A stretch of 39,581 bases of DNA from Arenimonas sp. GDDSR-1 (GTDB lineage: Bacteria > Pseudomonadota > Gammaproteobacteria > Xanthomonadales > Xanthomonadaceae): positions 1 through 39,581 of the forward strand of contig NZ_JAPDUI010000023.1 of NCBI RefSeq assembly GCF_025980345.1. The letters are read 5' to 3'. Below the pieces are notes generated by a model, which was not told where the DNA came from, did no database searches, and worked only from the letters and a program-made list of their open reading frames with translations. Position numbers and translations under genes: made by a program. Below, in pieces: positions 10,559 through 18,302 of this stretch. Each line of letters starts with the position of its first letter. The stretch's first letter is position 1.

Positions 10559-12708
10559 GGGACGGGCACCAGGAACACGGTGGACAGCGGCGGCAAGGTC
10601 ACGGCCAATGAGCGGACATGGCCGTCGGCGGCAACGTCCTGGCATTGCAGCACGGCGCCGGTATTGCCGACGTCACTGCCGCCGTAGTGGTGCGAATCGG
10701 TATTCAGCGCTTCCTGCCAGCGCGGTGGCAGCGCCTCCGGCAGGCCGACGCGGTAGGCCGGGCGCGGTACCGGGGTCATGTTGCACAGCACCATGACGGC
10801 ATTGCCGTTTCCGTCATGGCGCAGCCAGGACAGCACCGAGTTGTCGGCATCGCCGCCATTGAGCCATTGGAAACCTTCCGCTTCGCAGTCTTTCGCGTGC
10901 AGCGCAGGCCTATCGCGGTAGAGCGCATTGAGGTCGCGGATCAGGCGCTGGATGCCGGCGTGTTGTGCATTTTCAAGCAACGCCCAAGGCAGTTCCCGAT
11001 CGTGATGCCATTCGTCCGGCTGCGCGAATTCCTGGCCCATGAACAGCAGTTTTTTCCCGGGATGGCCCCACATGAAGCCGTAGTAAGCGCGCAGGTTGGC
11101 GAAGCGCTGCCAGTCATCGCCGGGCATCTTGGCCAGCAGCGAGCCTTTGCCATGCACCACTTCGTCGTGCGAAAGCGGCAGCATGAAATTCTCGCTGAAG
11201 GCATACACCAGACTGAAGGTGATTTTGTCGTGGTGCCAGCGCCGGTGTACCGGATCCTCATGCATGTACTGCAGGGAATCGTTCATCCAGCCCATGTTCC
11301 ATTTGAAATGGAAACCCAGGCCGCCGGCGTGTACCGCCGTGGTCACGCCGGGGAAGGCGGTCGATTCTTCGGCCACGGTAATGGCGCCGGGGCTGCCGCC
11401 GATTTCGGTATTGATGCGTTGGAACAGCGCTATCGCTTCCAGATTCTCGCGCCCGCCGAAGGCATTCGGCAGCCATTCGCCGGGCTTGCGTGAATAATCC
11501 CGGTACAGCATGGAAGCGACGGCGTCGACGCGCAGGCCATCGACGCCCCAACGCTCGATCCAGTAACGGGCACTGCTGCTCAGGAAGTTGCGGACTTCGT
11601 TGCGGCCGAAATTGTAGATGGCGGTGTTCCAGTCGTGGTGCCAGCCTTCGCGCGGATCGGCGTATTCGTAAAGCGCCGAGCCGTCAAAGCGCGCCAGGCC
11701 ATGGGCGTCTATCGGAAAGTGCGCCGGCACCCAGTCCAGCAGCAGGCCGAGACCGTGGGCATGGCAGGCATCGATGAAGCGGCGCAACCCCTCGGGCGGC
11801 CCGAAACGCGCGCTCGGCGCGAACAGGCCGAGGGTCTGGTAGCCCCATGAACCGTCGAACGGATGTTCGCTGATCGGCATGAGCTGTATGTGGGTAAAGC
11901 CCAGCGATGCGGCATAGGCCGGCAGCGTTTCGGCCAGCGCATCCCAATGGGCGAATCCGCCGTCCGCGCCTTTGCGCCAGGATCCGGCATGCACTTCCCG
12001 GTTCGCGGCGATGCGTGCCTGCGGCAGCGGTGTCGGTGCCGGCAGGCCCGCGACGCGGCTGGCGGTGCCGGGGCGCAGTTCGGCGGCGCGCGCATACGGA
12101 TCGGCTTTGGCCGGCAACAGGATGCCGTCGGCGTCGGTGATTTCAAATTTATACAGGTCGCCGAGGGTGGCGTGCGGGATAAAGATTTCCCAGACCCCCG
12201 CGGCATGCCGCAGGCGCATCGGGTGCCGACGGCCGTCCCAGACATTGAAGCTGCCGATGGTGCTGACCCTGCGTGCATTCGGCGCCCAGACCGCGAAACG
12301 CACGCCGTCGATGCCGTCCACACGCTGCGTGTGCGCACCCAGCACGGCATAAGGTGCCGGATGATTGCCATCACGCAGCTGCTCCAGATCGCGGTCATCG
12401 AGCTGCGGTCCGAATGCATAGGCATCGGCCAATTCGGTTTCACCGTGCGGCCAGCGGATACGCAGACGGTAGGCGAAGGATTTGCGCCGGCGCGGAATGG
12501 CGCCTTCGAAAAGACCGGCGGCATCACGGATGGGCAAGCTGCAGAGCGCCTTGCCGCTGGCGGCATCGATCACCGTGACCTGTTGCGCGCCGGGCAGCAG
12601 CGCCCGCAGCCAAAGCCGGCCATCGGCGCCGGCATGCAGACCGAGCACGGCGAACGGATCGGCATGGCGCGCCGCAAGCAGATCGGCGGCGTCGCGCGCC
12701 TCAAGCAT
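10555..12708 (-). CDS. glgB: 1,4-alpha-glucan branching enzyme GlgB
   Basis: Makes alpha-1,6 branches in glycogen (GH13 subfamily 9). The 717 residues include two N-terminal beta-sandwich domains, N1 at about 5-105 and N2 at about 117-225, as in E. coli GlgB. The barrel follows with D395 (GLRVDAVASM) as nucleophile, the glutamate of VAEEST (447/448) as acid/base, and SHDEVVHGK as the third conserved region. The start at 12708 overlaps the glgP stop by 8 bp. Branching activity normally acts on glycogen synthase product, yet glgA and glgC are not in this operon. Confidence 0.97.
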   Translation of the reverse strand: MLEARDAADLLAARHADPFAVLGLHAGADGRLWLRALLPGAQQVTVIDAASGKALCSLPIRDAAGLFEGAIPRRRKSFAYRLRIRWPHGETELADAYAFGPQLDDRDLEQLRDGNHPAPYAVLGAHTQRVDGIDGVRFAVWAPNARRVSTIGSFNVWDGRRHPMRLRHAAGVWEIFIPHATLGDLYKFEITDADGILLPAKADPYARAAELRPGTASRVAGLPAPTPLPQARIAANREVHAGSWRKGADGGFAHWDALAETLPAYAASLGFTHIQLMPISEHPFDGSWGYQTLGLFAPSARFGPPEGLRRFIDACHAHGLGLLLDWVPAHFPIDAHGLARFDGSALYEYADPREGWHHDWNTAIYNFGRNEVRNFLSSSARYWIERWGVDGLRVDAVASMLYRDYSRKPGEWLPNAFGGRENLEAIALFQRINTEIGGSPGAITVAEESTAFPGVTTAVHAGGLGFHFKWNMGWMNDSLQYMHEDPVHRRWHHDKITFSLVYAFSENFMLPLSHDEVVHGKGSLLAKMPGDDWQRFANLRAYYGFMWGHPGKKLLFMGQEFAQPDEWHHDRELPWALLENAQHAGIQRLIRDLNALYRDRPALHAKDCEAEGFQWLNGGDADNSVLSWLRHDGNGNAVMVLCNMTPVPRPAYRVGLPEALPPRWQEALNTDSHHYGGSDVGNTGAVLQCQDVAADGHVRSLAVTLPPLSTVFLVPVP

Positions 12709-15190
12709 GCCGCGTGCCGGAGTCCAGACTGTCGGCCGACCAGACCCGTGCGACGTACTCACGGATGGTGCGGTCGGCGGAGAAACCGCCCATGCCGGCG
12801 ATATTGCGGGCCACCGCCGCTTGCCAGCGCGCCGGTTGCGCATACAGCGCATCCACGCGCTGCTGCGCCGCCACGTAGTCGGCGAAGTCGGCAAGCAGGA
12901 AGTAGCGGTCGCGTCCGACCAGATCATCGATCAGCGCCTTGTAGCGGTTCGGTTCGCCGGGACTGAAAGTGCCGCGGCCGATGGCGTCGAGTACCGCATG
13001 CAGGGCCGGATTCTGTTGCGCGATCCACAGCGGCAGATAGCCCAGATCACGCAGTTTCTCGATGCCGTCGGCGCGGTGGCCGAACACGAACACATCCGCT
13101 TCGCCGATGGCTTCGGCCATTTCGATGGTGGCGCCGTCCCAAGTGCCGATGGTCAGCGCACCGTTCAGCGCGAACTTCATATTCCCGGTGCCTGAGGCTT
13201 CAGTGCCGGCAGTGGAAATCTGTTCCGAGAGGTCGGCAGCCGGGATGATGGATTCGGCCAGACTGACGCCGTAATTGGGCAGGAACACCAGCTTCAGCCG
13301 ACCCTGCAGGCGCTCATCGGCGTTGATGACATGGCCGATGTCATGCGCCAGACGGATGATCTGCTTGGCGGTATGATAGGCCGAAGCGGCCTTGCCGGCG
13401 ATGATGACGGTGCGCGCCTGCCAGCCGTTGCCGTCCGGGCCGGCTGGATCGGCCAGCATGGCCTGATAACGCGCCACCACATGCAGCAGATTGAGCAGTT
13501 GGCGTTTGTACTCATGGATGCGTTTGATCTGCACGTCGAACAGGGAATGGCTGTCGACGCGGATGCCGGTTTCGCGCAGGATACGTTCGGCCAGGCGCGC
13601 TTTGTTGGCGAATTTGATCAGGCCCAGGCTCTGTCCGAGTACCGGATCGTCGGCCTGTACACGCAGTGCGCTCAGGCCGTCCAGGTCGCGGCGCCAGCCG
13701 GTGCCGATGCGGGCATCGAGCAGGCCGGACAGTCCCGGATTGGCCTGCTGCAGCCAGCGTCGTGGCGTAACGCCATTGGTGACGTTGTGGAAGCGTTCCG
13801 GATAAAGCAGGGCATAATCGGCAAAGATGGTTTCGACCATCAGCTGTGAATGCAGGGCCGCCACGCCGTTCACCCGGTGCGAGGCGACCACCGCCAGCGA
13901 TGCCATGCGCACATGGCGTTCCCCGCTCTCGTCGATCAATGAAACGCGCTTGGCCAATTCCTCGTCGTCGGGAAAGCGCGCACGCACTTCAGCCAGAAAC
14001 CGGAAGTTGATGTCGTAGATGATTTCCAGATGGCGCGGCAGCAGCGATTCCATCAGGGCCACCGGCCAGGTTTCCAGGGCTTCCGGCATCAGGGTGTGGT
14101 TGGTGTATGACACCGCTTCACGGGTGATGCGCCAGGCATCATCCCATGACATGCCGTGTTCATCGACCAGCAGACGCATCAGCTCGGCCGGCGCCAACGC
14201 CGGATGGGTGTCATTCAGATGGATGGCATTGCGGCGCCCGAGGCATTCGAGCGTGCCGAATTCGGCCAGATGGCGCTGCAGCATGTCCTGCAGCGAGGCG
14301 CTGACCAGAAATGCTTCTTGGCGCAGACGCAGTTCGCGCCCGGCCGCATGGCTGTCATCGGGATACAGCACCCAGTTCAGGGCATCGGCCTGCCATTCGG
14401 GTTTGGCAGCGGTGGCATAATCGCCGCGGACAACGGCCTGGAAATCGATCGCCTGTTCCGGCAGGGCCTGCCACTGGCGTAGGGTGGAGACCCGCCTGCC
14501 GTGATGCGCTGGCACGATGAAATCAAATGCACGGGCACGCACGCGTTCGGCGGGGACCCAATGACGGCCGCTGCCGCGGTCGGTTTCCAGACGGCCGCCG
14601 GCGCGGGTGGATTCGATCCGCCCGCCGAAGCCGACGGTGTATTCGATGCTGCTGCGTTCCCGCAGCCAGTCATCGGCGGTTTCCACCTGCACACCATCGG
14701 GCGCGGTCTGTTTGAACATACCGAAGCGGTAACGCAGTCCATAGCCGAAGGAGGGCAGCTCCAGCTCGGCAAAGGCATCCAGAAAGCAGGCGGCCAGACG
14801 ACCGAGACCACCGTTGCCGAGCGCGGCATCGGACTCGCTTTCCAGCGCGGTGCTCAAATCAATGCCGTGTGCGGCCATCCGTTCCCGCAGGGCCGGCTCC
14901 AGCCCGAGCGCTGCCAGGGCATTGCCCATGGCGCGGCCCATCAGAAACTCCATGGAAAGGTAATGCACCCGCCGGCACGGAGCCCGTTCGCCACGAATGG
15001 CATCGGCCTGCTGGGTTTCCGCCCAGCGCGTGGCCAGCTCGTCGCGGCAGGCTTCGGCGGCCAGCCGCAGTGCGGCGCGCGTGTCCAGAACGCCGGCCTG
15101 TTGGGCGGCAAGGTGGTTGAACCGGGTCACCACTGCATTTTTCAGGGTGTCACGGGAGGCGGAATCCAGAGGGGATGCGGTGTCAGTCAT
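12701..15190 (-). CDS. glgP: Glycogen/maltodextrin phosphorylase GlgP
   Basis: PLP-dependent GT35 phosphorylase releasing glucose 1-phosphate from alpha-1,4-glucans. It has 829 residues, a normal length for bacterial phosphorylase. The active-site signature EASGTGNMKFALNG is present with the PLP lysine at K672, and the N-terminal RVHYLSMEFLMGR and C-terminal SADRTIREY blocks are intact. The start at 15190 (MTDTASPLDS) was chosen because the upstream extension lacks family similarity; no strong ribosome site is visible, so the start is the weakest part of the call. It is the first gene of a five-gene minus-strand operon, so its promoter should lie in the 140-bp gap before the divergent hydrolase gene. 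Confidence 0.95.
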   Translation of the reverse strand: MTDTASPLDSASRDTLKNAVVTRFNHLAAQQAGVLDTRAALRLAAEACRDELATRWAETQQADAIRGERAPCRRVHYLSMEFLMGRAMGNALAALGLEPALRERMAAHGIDLSTALESESDAALGNGGLGRLAACFLDAFAELELPSFGYGLRYRFGMFKQTAPDGVQVETADDWLRERSSIEYTVGFGGRIESTRAGGRLETDRGSGRHWVPAERVRARAFDFIVPAHHGRRVSTLRQWQALPEQAIDFQAVVRGDYATAAKPEWQADALNWVLYPDDSHAAGRELRLRQEAFLVSASLQDMLQRHLAEFGTLECLGRRNAIHLNDTHPALAPAELMRLLVDEHGMSWDDAWRITREAVSYTNHTLMPEALETWPVALMESLLPRHLEIIYDINFRFLAEVRARFPDDEELAKRVSLIDESGERHVRMASLAVVASHRVNGVAALHSQLMVETIFADYALLYPERFHNVTNGVTPRRWLQQANPGLSGLLDARIGTGWRRDLDGLSALRVQADDPVLGQSLGLIKFANKARLAERILRETGIRVDSHSLFDVQIKRIHEYKRQLLNLLHVVARYQAMLADPAGPDGNGWQARTVIIAGKAASAYHTAKQIIRLAHDIGHVINADERLQGRLKLVFLPNYGVSLAESIIPAADLSEQISTAGTEASGTGNMKFALNGALTIGTWDGATIEMAEAIGEADVFVFGHRADGIEKLRDLGYLPLWIAQQNPALHAVLDAIGRGTFSPGEPNRYKALIDDLVGRDRYFLLADFADYVAAQQRVDALYAQPARWQAAVARNIAGMGGFSADRTIREYVARVWSADSLDSGTRHA

Positions 15191-15330
15191 GGGTTGGCAG
15201 GCGGGCTTTTCATTATTGTGGGAATAACGCCACGCCGGCGTCATTGAAACCATTGCCAGTGTAGAAGCCATGCTCCGGCGGGGCAAGGAAAATGCAAACG
15301 TATTCATGCCCGTGGAGTTAAGATAAGTCC

Positions 15331-16497
15331 ATGAAACGACGCACATTACTGAAATTCGGCATCGGCCTGCCGATGGCATTGGCGCATTCCGGGGTTCATG
15401 CACAGGCTCCGTTCTGGCAGCGGGTTTTCGCCGCCATGCCGGAGCCGTTTTCCGTCATGCCCCGCAATCCCGAGTACCGCATCCAGATTCTCTGCCAATA
15501 CCGCCGCGCGGGCGGCCGATGGCACAGGCAGGCCTGGCAATTGAACCGCGAGCGCTGGTTCAGTACCGGTAGCGTCGCCAAGCTGCCCATGGCGGTGCTG
15601 GCCTGTGAACGCATTGCCGCCCTTGGACTCGATCTGAATGCACGGATCGGATTCAGCCAGCCGCCCATCGGCGGCGAGTGGCCGGATGATGAGCCGGATT
15701 TCGAATCCCTGCGCCGCAGCCTGACCCGGATCTTCACCGTCAGCGAAAACCCGCCGTTCAACCGCCTGTATGATTTCCTCGGGGTCGATGCCATTCATGC
15801 GCGTCTGGCCGCGCTCGGTTATCCGGAGGCGCGTCTGATCAGCCGGATGAGTGCGCCGGTGCGCGAGAATGTCCGCACGCGCGCCGGGCAGGTCCGCGAT
15901 GAAGGCGGCCGGGTGTTGGCGACGTTCCCGGAACGCATCGGTTCGGTGCGCCGGTTTCCATTTGCCGATGCCCGAACGGGTTCGGGATTCCTGCGCGATG
16001 ACGGCGTTCTGGAGTCCGGCCCGCATGATTTCTCGGCGGCGAATTTCATCGCGCTCGCCGATTCGCAGCAGATGCTGAAAGCCTTGGTCGATCCGGAAGC
16101 GGTTCCGGCGCATCAGCGCTGGGCGCTTCCGGAATCCATGCGCACCGAGCTGCTGCGGATCATGGCGATGCTGCCGCGGGAAAGCCGGGACCCGGTCTAT
16201 GCCGAGACTGAGTATCCCGACGGCTATGCGCGGTTCTTCATGCTCGGCGACAGCCGGGCACGCAAACCCGAAGGTCTGCAGCTGGTCGGCAAGGTCGGCG
16301 ATGCTTACGGATTCGCCACCGATGTCGAATACCTCACTGCCGAGGGCTCAAATGTGGAGTGTCTGCTTTCGGCCAATGTGTACGTGAATGCCGACGGCAT
16401 CTTCAACGATGACCGTTACGAGTACGAAACGCTCGGCTATCCTTTTCTGGCGGCGCTTGGCCGTGCAGTCTGGCAAATCCTGAGCGCGCCGGATTGA
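15331..16497 (+). CDS. Exported class A beta-lactamase-like serine hydrolase
   Basis: A 388-residue protein with an export signal at 1-25 (MKRRTLLKFG..., cleavage near AHA/AQA); the RRTLLKF stretch resembles a twin-arginine motif, so Tat export is possible. The penicillin-binding/beta-lactamase motifs are visible: S81-V-A-K84 (SxxK), S138-E-N140 (SxN-like) and K321-V-G323 (KTG-like). The fold therefore looks like the class A beta-lactamase-related family, but the altered KTG box and long insertions make true beta-lactam hydrolysis doubtful; a peptidase, esterase or peptidoglycan role is as likely. It is transcribed divergently from glgP and converges with the lipoprotein gene one base away. 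Confidence 0.8.
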   Translation: MKRRTLLKFGIGLPMALAHSGVHAQAPFWQRVFAAMPEPFSVMPRNPEYRIQILCQYRRAGGRWHRQAWQLNRERWFSTGSVAKLPMAVLACERIAALGLDLNARIGFSQPPIGGEWPDDEPDFESLRRSLTRIFTVSENPPFNRLYDFLGVDAIHARLAALGYPEARLISRMSAPVRENVRTRAGQVRDEGGRVLATFPERIGSVRRFPFADARTGSGFLRDDGVLESGPHDFSAANFIALADSQQMLKALVDPEAVPAHQRWALPESMRTELLRIMAMLPRESRDPVYAETEYPDGYARFFMLGDSRARKPEGLQLVGKVGDAYGFATDVEYLTAEGSNVECLLSANVYVNADGIFNDDRYEYETLGYPFLAALGRAVWQILSAPD

Positions 16498-16498
16498 A

Positions 16499-17038
16499 TC
16501 AGTGGCAGGCTTCAGCAATAAGGGTCAGGCGTTCCGAAAGCAGGCCTTTCTGCGCGAAATCCCAGGTTCCCCGATGTTCGATATCGGCGATACGCCAAAG
16601 TCCATTGTCGCGTTCGAGCAGCAAGGCATCGGTCCATTGCGTCGGTTGGGTGTCGAATTGTGAAGGGCCATAGGTCCAGTGCATTTCAGCCACGGCATGG
16701 GCGCCCTTCGTGTTGATGGGTCCGACACCGCCGCTGGTGGCACCTTCGAACAGTGAAGTCAGCAGATCACCCTGAACAATGGGCGGCTCACTATTGCCCA
16801 CTTTCGCATGATGGCATTCATGTGCTTCGATGGCAGCTTTGAACTGCTCCTGGAGTTTCTGGGTCAATAGCGGTGCCAGTTTATCGAGTTCGGCACTGCT
16901 GGGCATGCCACGACCGTGGTCGCGGAAATAAAATGCCCGAAAGTCTTCGGCGGTCTGACGCGGTGTGGACGGTATTTCGGAATTCGGCGCGCATCCGGTC
17001 AACAGGAAAACAAGCAGTCCGGCGAGGACGGCGCGCAT
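16499..17038 (-). CDS. Hypothetical lipoprotein
   Basis: A 179-residue protein with a short hydrophobic signal and a lipobox LLTGC, so C16 would be lipidated and the protein tethered in the envelope. The mature part has a helical start (about 28-75) and a C-terminal segment with the pattern ALLLERDNGLWRIADIEHRG, which resembles the last strands of NTF2-like/DUF3828-type folds. I do not recognise a specific function. A 27-codon ORF ends 4 bp before its start, and the two are probably cotranscribed. Confidence 0.8.
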   Translation of the reverse strand: MRAVLAGLLVFLLTGCAPNSEIPSTPRQTAEDFRAFYFRDHGRGMPSSAELDKLAPLLTQKLQEQFKAAIEAHECHHAKVGNSEPPIVQGDLLTSLFEGATSGGVGPINTKGAHAVAEMHWTYGPSQFDTQPTQWTDALLLERDNGLWRIADIEHRGTWDFAQKGLLSERLTLIAEACH

Positions 17039-17042
17039 CGGA

Positions 17043-17126
17043 TCAGTTTCCGGAATCGGCTTTCGAAGCCGGTTTCAGCAGACCGCCGAGACGGTAGCCG
17101 CTAATCAGAAGAAACATCGTCAGCAT
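17043..17126 (-). CDS. Possible small protein or leader peptide before the lipoprotein
   Basis: A 27-residue frame (MLTMFLLISGYRLGG...) with a good ribosome site, AAGGGGGA, 5 bases before the ATG. It ends 4 bp before the lipoprotein start, an arrangement typical of translational coupling. The first half is hydrophobic, the second half basic and polar. It may be a small membrane peptide or simply a coupling leader. No family is recognised, and the call rests on ribosome site and spacing alone. Confidence 0.45.
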   Translation of the reverse strand: MLTMFLLISGYRLGGLLKPASKADSGN

Positions 17127-17245
17127 AGGAATCCCCCTTGGAAGGACAGCAATCGGGTACGGGCCGAACCCGCAAGGCAACCCCATCATACGTATCCGGT
17201 ATGCGAGCTTGTGGCGCAATTGTGAACTCTGTCCTTGCTTGGGCC

Positions 17246-17270
17246 AAAAAAGCCCGCCTTGACGGCGGGC
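17246..17270 (-). terminator. Intrinsic terminator after the hemerythrin pair
   Basis: GCCCGCC at 17252-17258 pairs with GGCGGGC at 17264-17270 around a 5-base loop. On the minus strand the stem is followed by six T residues (17251-17246). It lies 29-53 bp past the stop of the second hemerythrin gene. Confidence 0.85.
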
Positions 17271-17298
17271 AAGAGGGGATCGGTACGAAACTCCCGGT

Positions 17299-17709
17299 TC
17301 AGTGATGGGTCGCGCCTAAATAGGCTTTGACCGCATCCACGTAGGCCCGGTCTTCCTTTCGGATGTGGTTGAACAGCCAGGAGGCAAGAAGTGTATGCAA
17401 GGCTTCGACGCAGTCCTCGCCGGCGCGGAACCGTAGTTGCAGCGCATGGACCTGCACGATGAATACGTTATGGGCCTTGCGGTGCGTGTCCAGCAGATCG
17501 TAACCGGCTTCTTCAAGCAGGCTTTCCTCGAAGCCGAAATGGAACAGGGCGTAGTCGGAGGTCTGCTCGAAAACCTCGGCGATGGCGGCGGTATCCCCCT
17601 TTTTCTTGGCATCCGCCAACCGGTTCAGGTAGTCGGCAATCAAACGATGCTGGCCGTCGATGACATCGATGCCGAGGTTCAGGTCGCTTGTCCAGGTCAG
17701 GTGCTGCAT
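17299..17709 (-). CDS. Bacteriohemerythrin (second copy)
   Basis: A 136-residue four-helix protein with a di-iron site that binds O2 and possibly NO. All ligands are visible: H21 (DGQH), H57 and E61 (HFGFE), H76 and H80 (HRKAH), H115 and D120 (HIRKED). Positions match the upstream paralogue exactly, so the two arose by tandem duplication, although many surface residues differ. The start at 17709 (MQHLTWTSDL) is set by the family; the upstream extension overlaps the first copy. It lies 10 bp after the first copy and before a terminator, so both share one transcript. Confidence 0.95.
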   Translation of the reverse strand: MQHLTWTSDLNLGIDVIDGQHRLIADYLNRLADAKKKGDTAAIAEVFEQTSDYALFHFGFEESLLEEAGYDLLDTHRKAHNVFIVQVHALQLRFRAGEDCVEALHTLLASWLFNHIRKEDRAYVDAVKAYLGATHH

Positions 17710-17719
17710 GGCCAAGCCC

Positions 17720-18190
17720 TTACCGGTGGCTGCCGAAGAAGCGACCGATCGAGCGTGACAGCCAGCCGCCTTCGTGGGTTTCACGGGTCAGGCGCTGCAT
17801 GTTGCGTTTCACCGATTCGACATAGTCGTGGTCGTCGTTGCGGATGTGGTTGACCAGCCAGCGCGAGAGCAGGCCATGCAGCTCACCGGAAATATCCTCA
17901 CCGGCACGGAATCGCATCTGCAGATCGGCAACGCGTTTGACGAATAGCTCATGCACACGTTTATGTGGCTTGCTGAGGGCATAGCCGGCATCTTCCATCA
18001 GGGATTCCTCGAAACCGAAATGCGAGAGCGTGTATTCCACTGTCGATTCGATGACATCGGCGATGGCATCCTTGTCGTTGCGTTCGCGGGCGTCGTGCAG
18101 CTGATTGACGTAATCGACGATGCGGCGGTGCTGGCCGTCGATGACATCGATGCCGGTATCGAGTTCGCTGGACCACTTGAGATAAGCCAT
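17720..18190 (-). CDS. Bacteriohemerythrin (first copy)
   Basis: A 156-residue hemerythrin with ligands H21, H57, E61, H76, H80, H115 and D120 at the same positions as in the downstream copy. It has about 20 extra C-terminal residues ending GGWLSRSIGRFFGSHR, a basic amphipathic tail that the second copy lacks. A likely role is O2 or NO binding or delivery, in keeping with the FNR-like box upstream. GGGGA lies 6 bases before the ATG and falls in one arm of a long inverted repeat. Confidence 0.95.
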   Translation of the reverse strand: MAYLKWSSELDTGIDVIDGQHRRIVDYVNQLHDARERNDKDAIADVIESTVEYTLSHFGFEESLMEDAGYALSKPHKRVHELFVKRVADLQMRFRAGEDISGELHGLLSRWLVNHIRNDDHDYVESVKRNMQRLTRETHEGGWLSRSIGRFFGSHR

Positions 18191-18193
18191 GTC

Positions 18194-18236
18194 ATTTCCC
18201 CATAGCGGTGCGGATGCACCGCGTTCATGGGGAAAT
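18194..18236. repeat. 43-bp inverted repeat over the hemerythrin transcription/translation start
   Basis: A 10-bp outer pair, ATTTCCCCAT (18194-18203) and ATGGGGAAAT (18227-18236), surrounds an inner 7-bp pair, GCGGTGC (18205-18211) and GCACCGC (18216-18222), with the 4-base loop GGAT. On the minus strand one outer arm contains the ribosome site of the first hemerythrin, while the other overlaps the predicted -10 and start site. It could be an operator, or an RNA hairpin that hides the ribosome site if transcription starts further upstream. Confidence 0.8.
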
Positions 18237-18276
18237 CATAGGCATGCCGGAACCGGTGCGTTTTGACTCAAATCAA
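18235..18276 (-). promoter_or_regulatory. FNR-class promoter of the hemerythrin operon
   Basis: The box TTGAC-TCAA-ATCAA (18263-18276) differs from the FNR consensus at one base. On the minus strand a near-perfect -10, TATGAT, lies at 18240-18235. Start of transcription would be near 18228, 41.5 bp from the box centre, exactly the class II FNR spacing. It stands between the outer-membrane gene stop and the first hemerythrin. Confidence 0.8.
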
Positions 18277-18302
18277 GTCGGCTGTCGGGCCGGATTTTTT
18301 GC

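Noticed and set aside
8456-10687. 743-codon plus-strand frame opposite glgX
   Set aside because: It is a mirror of the glgX codon pattern; glgX has complete catalytic motifs on the other strand.
12709-12927. Longer N-terminus for glgB
   Set aside because: The extra 73 residues lie inside glgP in another frame and do not resemble branching enzymes.
17710-17784. Longer N-terminus for the second hemerythrin
   Set aside because: The added 25 residues overlap the first copy; the paralogue alignment begins at MQHLTW.
18190-18228. Upstream ATG at 18228 as an alternative hemerythrin start or upstream ORF
   Set aside because: It is out of frame with the hemerythrin and has no ribosome site. It coincides with the predicted transcription start, so it is probably incidental.
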